The notes below the pieces were generated by a model, which saw only the letters and a program-made list of their open reading frames with translations, searched no databases and was not told the origin of the DNA. A DNA stretch of 64,000 nt, taken from positions 62,001 to 126,000 of the forward strand of contig JABVXV010000078.1 of assembly GCA_013365325.1 (NCBI GenBank). Reading direction: 5' to 3'. This stretch comes from Dipetalonema caudispina (Eukaryota > Nematoda > Chromadorea > Rhabditida > Onchocercidae). The position numbers were made by a program, and so were the translations under genes. Of this stretch, positions 28,311-40,400 are shown in pieces. The stretch's first letter is position 1; each line of letters opens with the position of its first letter.

Positions 28311-30390
28311 TTCCTTTATTGAATACTAGGCTATTAAAATAATAAATTTGAAAGTTACATTTTAATACGAATACGAAATTAATTATATTACATAAATTTA
28401 CAAGATGTTGTAATTCTCATGTATTTTGATAAATTTCGCATTTCTACACATATATTTTTTGTTGAATTATGTTAATTATTAATTAATTATAAGAAGCAAT
28501 CTTTATTATTAATAAATAAAGACAGACAGACAGACGGACACATGCACAGTATTTTTAATGCTTATAATATCTGAAATATTTACTTTTATAAAACTTTTAC
28601 ATAGAGAAATATTGATGGCGGTATGATTTTTTGATGTTAAAATATGAAGTGTCAGATTTAAAAAGGTATCCAGGAAATGAGGAGCCAAAGAGGTTATTCA
28701 TGAGATATTTTACTTGGCTATAATGGATAATGGATAATGCCGCCTAGCATTGTTATCAATGGTGTGAATTGTGTAATAATACCCTTTTCAACTGATCTTT
28801 TATGTTATTAGCATATATCGGAAATGATGGAATGGACTAATGGCGGATAATTTCCCTCTTAATGATTGAAGAATTTAGAAAAAAAAAAAAAAAAAAAAAA
28901 AGAAAAAAAAAGAAAAAGGATAAAAATGAAATGAATGTATATTAAACAAATTTTGGAGGGAAAAAAAAATATTCATTAAATTATTTTAGTTAGAAATTAC
29001 AAAATGTTTTCATTTGTTTTGATGAAAATTTAAATATTAATTTCAAAAATTTAGTTATTTGTTTAAATTTCTAAATTTCTGTTGTTTTTTTTTTCCTTTT
29101 GAATTCCTTTTTTTTTTTTTTTTTTAAATCGGATTTCTTGTTTTGGTTTTAAATAGGAAGTTTAATTTAATTTAAATTATTTATCATACACTTTATATAG
29201 ATCCGATTGAATATTTGGTATCAAAGTTGAGACAAATTTTGTTTTCGATTCCTTTTGATATAATAATGTTGAATAAGGAAATCATTGAAAAGAATTTACC
29301 ATTATTTGATACTAAATATTCAATCAGTTTGTCTATCCAATTGATATATTCTCTTCTTTCTACAAGTGGATGATACTATAGATTAGTTCGTAAAGCTATA
29401 AATGATTTTAAAATAATTTGATGAAAAATGTAATAGTGCTTTATTTCATTATTTTCATTATCTGCTATCAATTATTATTATTATTTTCATTATTATCATT
29501 ATCCAATAATCTAATCAATATTTCAATATGATAAATGTTATATTATCATTTTTATCATTGTAAATACTTTTTTAATAATTTTTAATAAACATAGATTTTT
29601 TTTTCTTTTTTTTTTTTTTTTTTATTCTTCAAATCATCTAATTCTTAGCAACATTTTACTTTGGACAATATCTAATACGATTTTTGGATGAAATAAAGAT
29701 TTCTCAAGAATTATGCAAATTAGAATTAATATCTAAGCTTAAGCCAAAACTCTTTGATAAATCTTCTTGACAATGAATGACGATGAAATTGTTCATTATA
29801 TATTTAGTAGTAGAGGAGATTTACCACCTGTTTCCTATCTCATCGTCTTTTCAGTTGGTGCAGTTGATTTTTGCTGAGAATTAGAGTGCACAAGTGCCAC
29901 TCGACCTTTAACCCTCAAGTATCCATACTTCAGCCGTTCCACTCATGTTGAACTGACCCAATAATACCATATCAATAAATTATACCCTAAATTGCGTCAG
30001 AAAGAGAGATTCGTCTCCTTCATCTTCTTCTTCTCTTACTTTCATTCAAGGGAAGAATATTGTATTCTTGCTATGAAAAGTATATAAACTTAGCAATGGA
30101 AGTGAAAAAAAAAAAAGATTAAAATTGAGGATAAGAAAAGAAAAATAATTAATTTAAATCTTAATTTCCAAAATTGATTCTTTTCGTCGAAATGTTTTTT
30201 CGAAGTAGCAATTTTTCAAATTGTTTTTGAGGTTTTTTTTTGAACTTATTCCATTATTATTTAGCAGAAGTGAAATAATAAATAACATACATTATGTAAA
30301 AAATACAACTTTTCAAATTTTCCAATTTCATAATTTTGAAATAATTTAATTTTCTTTTTTTTTAACCTTTAAAGAATTTTGTGTTTTCAG

Positions 30391-32775
30391 TTGCCGAAGG
30401 TCTTATCAAACTTCTGATTACTCTCTGCAATGATTCGAATATTTATCTTGATCATGTCGTGCAACAAATTGAATATGATGAAAGAAGTTCGTCTTTTTCC
30501 TTAATTATTATTTGATTAGACTTTACCTTCTATTANNNNNNNNNNNNNNNNNNNNNNNNNNNNNNNNNNNNNNNNNNNNNNNNNNNNNNNNNNNNNNNNN
30601 NNNNNNNNNNNNNNNNNNNNNNNNNNNNNNNNNNNTGATTACTCTCTGCAATGATTCGAATATTTATCTTGATCATGTCGTGCAACAAATTGAATATGAT
30701 GAAAGAAGTTCGTCTTTTTCCTTAATTATTATTTGATTAGACTTTACCTTCTATTAAGCATTGATCATAATTTTAGCTTTGAAAATTTTAAAATTCTTAG
30801 GTGCGAAACAATTTTCTTTTTATTTTGAGACAAAGTTTAATTAGAAATAATTTTGAACTAACTTTGATGAAAATATTATTAAGTTTTGCAATTTCTGCCT
30901 CTTTTTTTTATTAAATGAGTATTTGAGATTTTTGAAAATTTAAATTATGGAAATTCTTATTTACCTTATGTGCTATTTACCTGTTAGACCTATATATATC
31001 TGTTTGCATTTCAGAAGTGAATGTAAAATGTTTGGTTAATGGTACCCGTGAGGTAATTTTCAATGGTGATTGTGTATTATGTACTTTACCGCTCGGTGTT
31101 CTTAAACGATCAATTCGAAATCGCAGTAATGCTCCATCATTTCATCCCGAGTTACCACGCTGGAAAATTGATGCGATCAATTCACTTGGTTTTGGAAATG
31201 TTAACAAGGTGAAGGATTATTTAATTTTTCAATTTACTTCGAGGATTATACCTTTCAAATTCACCGATACTATTATAACCAAAGCTTAATTAAGTTCATT
31301 ATTCAAATTTTTAAATTTTTTGATTTTAGATTATGCTGTTTTTCGAGAAACCATTCTGGGAGAATACGCGTGTTTTCGGGCAAATATCAGATACAATGTC
31401 AGTAATTATTTATATTAATTATTTAAGTTATTGATTAATATGTCTAAAGGAGGTATAATATATATTATCATCTAAATTCTATTCATCATTCATCTCATTT
31501 AAAATATATCATAATTACAATCAACATTTTATTTACAGGTGTGCAACCAGCCGCGGTGAAATGTTCATGTTTCAAGCTCATCGTGATAAACCAATTCTGA
31601 TTGCACTTGTATCGGGTGATTCAGCTAATGCTCTCGAAGAAGCACCGGGTGATATCATCGTTTATAAAATTATGAATTTCCTTTCTGCTGTTTTTGGTCC
31701 AGCATGTCCAAAAGAGGTATGATATATTTGTGATTTCTGTATGAAAAATCAATCAATAATGCTATTCTTCAACATTACATATTATTTTTAAGATAAGCAA
31801 TTCGTATGACGATGAATTCTATACATAAAGCCTAACATTAAAACAATCTGAATTCATTTGAAAATATATATGAGAAATATTTAAGATAATGCATAAATGG
31901 AAGATAAAATATTGTTGAGAATAGTATTAATTGATTTCTGATAGTGGAATATTATATTTTTTAAAATTTTATAATTTACATTTTAAAGTTTGTTTGTTTG
32001 TTTTTTTTTTCTAAAACATTTCGTTTCTTTTTTTCTCTTTTTCTAAATGTCATCTTTGAAATTTTAAAATATTCTTATTTTTATTTTTTTCTTTTTCTTT
32101 TCTTTTTTTTTTTTTTTAGCCAGCAGATGTAATTATAACACGTTGGAGAGCAGATCGTTTTTCATGTGGTGCTTTCAGTTATGTTTCATCAAATTGCACA
32201 TGTATGTTCACATTAGAAATTTTTATTTGAAAAAAATTTTTTTTAGTATAAAATATTAGAAGATGAAATTAATTAATTAACTAAGTTTGAACATTGATTA
32301 TTTGTACAGATTTTTTTTCTTTTGCAATTTTTTTCAGATAAATTTATTAAAATTTCAGTGGATGCATATGATAGTTTAGCAACACCGGTGAAAGATTTGG
32401 CTGGTTATGATCGAATTTTCTTTGCTGGAGAACATACTTGTCGAGAACATCCTGGATCGGTTAATTTTAATTAATATTTTTTTTATTCAACATTACTCAT
32501 CATTAATAAGTTATCCTTTTAACCTTTTTTTTTTTTTTTTTTAAATTTTTTTTGAATATTAAGTAATATTATCATCAAAAGTTACAATATGCTTTTCTTG
32601 TATTTCAAAATATAATTTCTCAATACATATGTATATATATATATATATTGAATATCTTCAGATGCATGGTGCTTACTTATCGGGTTTACGTGAAGCTGGA
32701 CGTATCGCCGATCTCATACTTGGGATTTCCTACGGAGCTAAAATTAATCCCAAACGAACAGCTGAAAAAGTCTAA
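30391..32775 (+). CDS. LSD1/KDM1-like flavin-dependent lysine demethylase, C-terminal half
   Basis: Seven exons: 30391-30486 (split by an assembly gap, partial second copy at 30636-30707), 31015-31208, 31330-31397, 31539-31716, 32120-32201, 32359-32459 and 32662-32775 (stop TAA). All phases agree, giving about 257 codons. They match the C-terminal part of the amine-oxidase domain of KDM1 proteins: CTLPLGVLKR; LGFGNVNK, whose Lys corresponds to human LSD1 Lys661 next to the flavin; SRGEMFMF; ITRWRADRFSCGAFSYV; FFAGEHTCREHPGSMHGAYL; and SGLREAGRIAD, the FAD-binding C-terminal signature. Proteins of this family remove methyl groups from histone H3 lysine 4 in the nucleus. The SWIRM domain, Rossmann dinucleotide-binding motif and Tower helices are not seen in the 29 kb upstream, so the 5' half lies in another assembly piece, beyond a giant intron, or is lost. 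Nematodes carry several paralogues (spr-5, lsd-1, amx-1), which cannot be separated from this fragment. Confidence 0.85.
30415..30756 (+). repeat. 121-bp identical direct copies flanking the gap (probable unmerged contig overlap)
   Basis: Bases 30415-30535 and 30636-30756 read the same for all 121 positions, ending in TTCTATTA on both sides. Each copy holds the 3' part of the exon and its donor. Identity right up to both gap edges is what two overlapping contig ends look like when they are scaffolded but not merged. Confidence 0.9.
30536..30635. other. Assembly gap of 100 N
   Basis: Exactly 100 N characters, a conventional placeholder for a gap of unknown size. It lies inside the first visible amine-oxidase exon/intron segment. 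Confidence 0.99.
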
Positions 32776-32795
32776 CATTTCAACTCATTTATTTA

Positions 32796-32801
32796 AATAA
32801 A
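32796..32801 (+). terminator. AATAAA polyadenylation signal of the amine oxidase gene
   Basis: A canonical hexamer 20 bases after the TAA stop. Confidence 0.6.
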
Positions 32802-32955
32802 AAAATATACGAAATTACAAATCGTTTTTGTATACTTTCATGAATTTAAAGGAAAGGAAAATTTTATTCAATTCTCTTTCGAATCAAATTTTTTAATGTA
32901 AAATAATTGATTGGGGATGAATAAAAATTTTCATTTTTTACTAAATATTTTATTC

Positions 32956-33645
32956 CTAAAAATTTTCATTGCTTATCAAATATTCTTTTAATTCATACTT
33001 TTCCAGGAGATACTTTTGACTACTTAATTTTGATGTGTTTTTATAATATTTCCCAGGATTTCTATTGTTGACAATTTTAACATTTCGTGAATTTTTATCA
33101 AAATAAAGAATTACTATTTTCCAGAAACATTCCAGCAGTTGCCGCACTTTTTCACCACTGAAAAATAAATGCTTCTATAGCCTTTCGACAGAAATAATAA
33201 AAAAAATGTCAATTAAGATTCAAATAGCAAAATTATAATAATTAAACGTAAATACTGCGCAATTACCATCGACGAACGTCTAATTAGATATCGATTTATT
33301 GATCGATCTCTTGGATTACTCGATTTTAAATTTTCTACTTCACATTTTTTCAATTTTTCTACTTTTCTATTTAGATTGAAAACTCGAGAAGTGTTAACTA
33401 AAAGAATATGACAAATGATATTGCTTAAAATATTGCTAAAGTCTTAATTTTGAATTCTACGACATCGAGAAATAGCCTTTTCTAACAATAGATATGACTA
33501 TCTATTATAATGCGAATAACCTTGTAATAAGAGATAAGCTATCATATGCAAAAGAAGTATCATTTAAAATGAAAATATTGAATGGGTCATAGGTTATATA
33601 ACATTGCAGTTTGTAAACTGAGACAATACTTCTGTGCATTCCCAT
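32956..33645 (-). CDS. Possible small basic protein gene, unrecognised
   Basis: A model in transcript order is 33630-33645 (ATG), 33256-33397 and 32956-33157 (stop TAG). The last exon follows a TTTTTCAG acceptor and is open for 66 codons, including EKVRQLLECFWK and YLLEKYELKEYL. The middle exon lies between a TTTTAG acceptor and a GTATTT donor, is open for 46 codons (KVEKLKKCEVENL, NPRDRSINRYLIRRSS) and joins the last exon in frame. The first exon is the weakest: an ATG followed by five codons and a GTATTG donor. The product would be about 119 residues, Lys/Arg/Asn-rich, with no domain that I recognise. The gene would sit tail-to-tail with the amine oxidase, 180 bases between stop codons. Composition is close to random AT-rich translation, so a chance alignment of splice signals remains possible. 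Confidence 0.3.
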
Positions 33646-34413
33646 ATTATCAATAAATTTTTTGAAAATTTTATGCTATACCACTATTCCTATACAACCT
33701 GATCAAATAAAATATCACAAATTTTAGTGCCAAAATTTCAAATTTCAAATTTTATTTCATTTTCAAAAATAAATTTCAGTCTAGAATTTAGATATATTCT
33801 TTCCATATTAAGGATAAATCTTATTTAATTGAATAATTTATCAACTTGAAAGTTTGATTATTTTTCGTTATTATACTTGCTTGAATCTTAAATTTTAGAA
33901 ATAAATTTGTCAATTTTTAAAAATTCTTTTGTGTTTTGGCACTTTTTTTTTTCTTCTTGCTCCAATTTTTAGATTACTTCAAATTTAAAAGACAAATTTC
34001 GACAATATTTTATCTAGGGAAACAATAAAAAAAAAAGGCTAGAAGGCACAAAACAAATGAATCTACAAATAACAAACTATGCCAAGAAATATTCATTCAA
34101 ACAAAAAATTACAATTTCTCAAATATTTTAGAACCTATGAAAAACTTCTAACATAAAAAAAAAAAAAAAAAAAAAAACAATTGCGACAAGAATGTTGTAC
34201 AATTTATTTATTTATTTATTTTTTGCAATATTTAATAATCTATCAATTATTTCAATAGTTTATAACTGTTGAGCTATTAAATAAAAATGTAATGAAAAAA
34301 TAAATAAATTAAATTGAAAATTTTCTACAATGAACAAAAAAAAAAAAAAAAAAAAAACTTCAACTTTTCCATCATTTCATGTGATAAATTTAATTAGTAT
34401 TATTGTATTTCTA

Positions 34414-34426
34414 TTTATTATTTATT
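34414..34426 (-). terminator. Polyadenylation signals of the calcium channel beta gene
   Basis: Two AATAAA hexamers on the minus strand (TTTATT on plus, at 34414-34419 and 34421-34426), about 33-45 bases beyond the stop codon. Confidence 0.5.
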
Positions 34427-34458
34427 AATTAAGTAAAATTTGAAAGAAGAAAAGTTAT

Positions 34459-37400
34459 TCAGTAATGATAATTACTACGAGATTCATAAGTATTATCGTG
34501 TATATCACGACGGAAATCTTCCTCATCGTATTCATCAAAACCATGTACATCTTCATGTTGTAACACCGGTCTTTGGGGTATATTTTGAATTGGCATTGAT
34601 GGTTTTAATGGATCTTGGTAATATCCGGAATTCTGGATTAATTGATCATCATATTGTACCTATAAATAAAAAAATTTTTTTTACCTCCTAAAGTTTTTTA
34701 TAGTAAAAAAAAAAAAGCAATGTATATAAAAATATGTGAAAAAAAGTGCTTTAATCTTCAAGCTATTTAGTTGGAAAAGCAATTCAAATTTAAATTTCAT
34801 TCCTAAAAATCTTCGTTAACAATTGCAATTATTGCATTACTTTTCTGCATGAGCTAGATCGAATGTTTTTATCTTTCACTTGAAATTTTTCACGCATTGG
34901 TCAATAGTTCGAAATTTAATGAAAACACGGAAATGACCAATGGTTACAATGAAGTGACCTGAACCAACGATGAAAGCAATACGTACGAAGAGTAAAGTGA
35001 AGAGTCAGAGTCTTATTTTGATAACAATAAAAATTAAGAAATGAATGATTTTTTTTAGGCAAGTTAATTAACTTTCTAATTTTAAGTTTAATTAAATAAA
35101 TCTTAAACTTAAATCGGTAATATTCAAATCAGAAAATGTAATAATACAATAGAAACGAAATGACAAATATAGGTAAAGTATATGAAAAGAAAAAAAAGGT
35201 ATAGCTAAAAACTATTAGGAAAAAAAATGGATAAAATAATGCTCAATTTATCAATCTATAAAAATAATATTTTATAGTACTTTCATGAATTATTTTATGT
35301 TGCAAAAAAAAAAAAAAAAAAAAATTGCAAAATATTTGAATATAAAAATAAAATATTAAAGAATGGAAAAATTTTTTCTCTTTCAAATGATTATCAATTA
35401 TGATTTGATGAAATGTTTCATTTTTATCGTTTCTAAATTGAATTAATTCATAAAAAATTCTCAAAATAAACATTTAAAAAAATTTACCGATGGAAGGCTA
35501 AATGTTGGAACACGCTGCTGTTGTGGACTCCTTTGCCGGACCGATGGTGGAATATTCATATTTGGTGAGCTAACCATTGGTGACATTGGTAATGGATGTC
35601 CTATTCCTAAATTACATATTTATTATCATCGATTATTAATTGCATTATATTTTAAAGTTAAAATATATAAATTTAATATGGTATAAGTAAGAAATAAAAA
35701 GTCTTTGTGAACTTTCCTGAAATTAATTTTATTTTGAAATTCGAAAAAAAAAGAAAAGAAATTCTAATTTTTATTAAGCTCCTTTTTTCCTTTTTAAATT
35801 TACCAATTTTTTATTTATTATTACAATTTGATTTTCAAGCAAATTCAATTTGACTTTTTTGTGAAATTCCAAAAATTTATTTTAATAAATGAAGATATTA
35901 TTAACCTTGCATTATTTGTGATGGAGTAAATAATGTTGCTGGCCCGCGATTTTCCATTGGATTTCGTTTTATTCGAGGTGGTGATTTCACGGGTGGATGT
36001 GTTGCTCGCCAATATGATTCCATATAATCAGCTAAATGCTCACATGCATCTTCCAATTGATTCTCATCCAGCAAAACATCAAACATTTCCTAAAATTAAT
36101 GAAAGAAGGAGAAAGAAAAAGAGGAATGTTTGCTAATTAATTATCATTTAATTTTATCATTGATAAGATTAGGTAAAGTATTGGTTGCAATAACTTTCTT
36201 GAATTATACCGATCATTTCGATTAATTTTTATAAATCAAAAATCTTTTAAAAATTATTTTACAAAAAAAAAAAAAAAAAAATTTTATTAAATTTTTTAAC
36301 TTACCACTGGACATTGTGCTAATTTTTCTGCTGCAACCATTTGTACATTCATATTTCGTGTCTGTGATTTATTCCTTGATTTAATAAGCCTTTGAAGAAC
36401 CTAAAATTAAGGATAGGATGGTAGGTATTTTGAAAAAAAAAAAAAAAACAAAAAGAAAAAAGAATAAATACTATCCCATCATACGATGAACAAAATCCTT
36501 CATGTATTATCTAATTTTTTTTTATGCAAATTTCAAACAAAGTAATCAATTCAAATTTTAGTTTCATCTTTCATTTCAAATTAATTTTTTCTGGAAGAAG
36601 AAGAAAAAAAAAGAGAAGGGAAAAAGGAGAAAAAGCTAACTTTTGGTGAGCTAATTTTAATGTAAACATGAATTGGTGCAAGTGATGTCTTTGCTAATTG
36701 CGATGGATGATTGATTGTGTCACAATCCAATACGACAAGTTGCATGGATCGAGCTAATTCAAATATCCTTTCTATTTCTGCTTGAATTTCAGCTGGAAAA
36801 AAAAAAAAAAAAAGGAAAAAAGTAGAAATAAAAAATAATGAATGAAGTTTATTATTGATTAAAGAAAAAATTTAAAAGTAATCAATAACATTTTATTCTT
36901 TAACAATTATGTATGTTTTTTGAATATTTTCAAAAAAGGAAAAAATTTTTTTTAAAGTTTCTAATACAACTTGTCAATATGAATTATCGCATCAATGAAA
37001 TGATGATAGTTAACATAAAAGGTCATCTTTTGTTAGAGTGGAAAATATCTATAACCTAAATTATCACCTGAGGAAAAATGTCCATGAGTAAATTGTCACC
37101 TGAGGGAAAATGTCTACGCATAAATTGTCACCTGAGGAAGAATGTCTACGCATAAATTGTCACCTGAGGAAGAATGTCTATGCGTAAATTGTCACCTGAG
37201 GAAAAATGTCTATGCATAAATTGTCACCTGAGGGAAATGTCTATGCGTTAATTGTCACCTGAGGGCAAATATTTATACCTCAATTTGCACCTGAGGGAAA
37301 TGTTCATACCTAAATTATTACTTAAGAGCGATATTTATACCTAGATTGTTATTTAAGGTCAATATCTATACCTAGATTGTTATTTAAGGTCAATATCTAT

Positions 37401-40400
37401 ACCTAGATTGTTACTTGATCTTGAATTTGCTCTTTCAATTGTTGCCCGTTTCGATGGATTATTCATCAGTGTTCGTTTTGCTAACGATATATCAGCGGTA
37501 ACCCGTGTAATTATTATCCTGAAAAATTATACATCTGTCGATTAAATTTCTCCACCTATTTTCACTTTTATTTTCAATTTTTTTTTTTTTTTTTTTTTTT
37601 TTTCAAATAAAATTTACACCATAAGTTGTGGAAACTTCTAACAAAAGAAAAAAAAAAATAATACTAACTAACCTTCCCTCAAATCGATGTTTGAGATAAT
37701 CAAAAACAGCTTTTTGCATCATATCCGTGACCTCATAACCTTTCAATGATGGTCCAACAATGACAACAGGTCGCATTGATGGTACTACATCATATGGTGG
37801 CAAACTTTCTTGCTATAACAAATTGTTCCAATGATTTGGAAACTTTGAAAATGCTTCAGTCACTATTTTACAAAAGCTTTACAAGAAATAAAAGTTAAAA
37901 AATTTTGATTCGAAAGCATTTTAAATTCAAAATTTACCTTTTTCCAATTTTAAAAAGTTAAAAAAAAAATTGTCATAAATAGGGGAAAAAAAGAATGGAA
38001 ATTTTACAAATAGTTTTAGCATTGAGAAGTGTAAATTACCTTTTTGAACATCAATTTCCTCTTTTCTTTTGCAGGAGGTGGTGTAGAAACCAAATCGGTA
38101 ATTTTTTTACCATGCGTATTATCTTCCTCATCTAATTCACCACCTAGAAATATACCGGGATATTCCAGGAAGAATGAAGAAGAAGAATAGCAAGAGTACA
38201 TAGAAATGATTATTATATTTATCTTCATTCATAATTAATATTATTCCAAAAAATTTTTTCATACTTACACTTATCAAATTAAAATTTATTTCAAAATTAA
38301 AATTTAAGAAATTTTTTTTATTAAAAAATATTTTTTTTTTTTTGATTAAATTCATTTCCCAATAAAATTTTTATGCAAATTTACAAAATGTTAGCACCTG
38401 GTGTTGGAGGAGTTGAACCACGAGAACCACTACGTGGCATCATATCATCTAAACTAGCCAAATTTGGGATGCTCGATGATTTACTGAAAATATAAAAAAA
38501 AAAAAAAATTGATATTTATCATTAATTATTTTCTGATAAATAATAAAAAAAAAAAAAAAAAAAAAAAATGGTAAAAGAAGCATTCACTTTTGGGAATTAA
38601 ACCCATTTACTGATAATGAGAAAATTAATTGATAGCTTCTATTTTTGGAAATGTATCGTATCCCATTTTTCATTTGTTTGTTTTTTTTTTTTTTTTTTAT
38701 TTTAGCTTATTAATATTACAAATAAAATTTTCAAATGGAATGAATAATACTTGAAATTTTGTTCTTTAGAGCAATTTAAAAAAAAAAAAAAAACAAAATT
38801 TACATATATTTCCTAATGTATAAATAACTAAATCGTCTAATTTGATTTTGATAATATCTTTCTGAAAATTTGTGAATTTTTTCTTCTTGAAAATAATTAC
38901 TTATCACTAATTAATCAGTTTAAAAAAAAAAAAAATTAGAAAGTTCCATTTCAATTTAAACAAGCAATAGTAACAAAAATTATGCATCACATACTTAGTG
39001 TTTTTTATCGATAACTTATTGATGTAACATTTGAAGATAAGAAATTAATTTGAAAATAAAAATATCACTTCAACATACAATTTTGATCCTTTTACATTTT
39101 GTTGTCGATTATTTTCAAGTTTTACTGGTGATGGTATAAATCCAAGATCATGTCCTTCCTTTACCAAACGTCCTATCCACCAATCATTATTATATTTCTA
39201 CAAAATTTCATAATTTTAATTCAATTTGGAAAAAATACAATGAAATTTATACTATCACTTATTTCATGAGTTCTTTTTTAAATTACAATACTAAATAAAT
39301 TAAATCAATTAAAATAGTAATGCAATACAGCTTACTCAATTAGATATTATGTTTATTTTTACTGTAATAAAAATGGAATGATACAAGAAAAGTTTGCATA
39401 ATTTCAAATTAGATAAGAAATGGAAATGAAAAAATTTTTAACATTTTTACCTCTTTGATGTGTAAAAAATCCTTAACTTTAAATGATACAGCACAACCAT
39501 GTACAGGTGAATCATCATCTAATGTACCATCAAATTCCACATTTGTACATACAGCAAAAGCTACCGGTTTATACTGCAAATAATAATTTGTTGAATAAAA
39601 ATTAAAATGAAATGGAAGGAATTTTATTGGATAAAATTAGCTTTTTCAATCATAATTTTATTTTTCATTAAAATATTTCTTCATTTATTCATATTAGATG
39701 CAATTAATAATCATTTGCTACTTATTCATTTCTGATAATTTAAGCTCTTTACTTAATTATTTTATATCAAACAAATCAATAATTTGAAATTGAAAAAATT
39801 CGAATCAATAATGGTATTGCTTTCATCTTCTATATTTTTACAGGAGAACAATTATGGTTATAGGAGAAACTCCGGAAGAATATGAGATTCAGATTAACCG
39901 GATGAAGCAAACTGCATTATTTATAATATGTACATAACTACTTATTAAATTTTTAAATTAAATTTTGATTAGAATACGATGAATACGAAGCAATGATGAA
40001 CGAACGACGCTATTTTCTATTTAATTACTTTACTATTTCTAATCGTAAAAGAAGTAAAAAAAATCTATTAAAAATTATAATATCAATAAAGATAAAAAAT
40101 TATATAATTAATATTAATTAAATTTGCTAAATTTTTTTGCTACTTTTATAATAAGCAATATCAATTAACGTTTATACTTTAGCTCGTTCAAGTTGTAATG
40201 CTGCAGAACGTTCCGCATCACGACGTAACGTTTCCCGATTTCTTTCATCCAAATCAAAATCACTTTCTCGACGGCTAAAATTCGAATCAGCACTACCCTT
40301 AAAAATGAAATCATTCATTGAATTAAATAAGTATATTTTTTTTTTAGACAAAACAATACAATTTTTTTTTTTTCTCTCAAATTTAAAAAAGTAACAATTA

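Larger units (their letters stand above)
21660..30390. other. Mostly gene-free region upstream of the amine oxidase exons
   Basis: Plus-strand upstream exons of the LSD1-like gene were expected here but not found. Notable items are a GC-richer patch at 22730-23015 with a minus-strand open frame, an A tract of 51 bases at 25034-25084, (TA)n(TG)n at 27116-27194, (TTTA)n at 28283-28310, and a GC-richer patch at 29815-30060 ending in a CT-rich stretch. A plus-strand 94-codon open frame at 23946-24230 is Lys/Ile/Asn-rich, has no homology that I recognise, and looks like chance. Confidence 0.45.

Noticed and set aside
30512..30736. Frame running through the N block
   Set aside because: Contains 34 unknown residues; artefact of the gap and the duplicated contig ends.
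34440..34691. 83-codon plus-strand frame
   Set aside because: Antisense shadow of the last calcium channel beta exon, which is supported by phase and homology.
35933..36136. 67-codon plus-strand frame
   Set aside because: Antisense shadow of the exon encoding the end of the guanylate-kinase-like domain.
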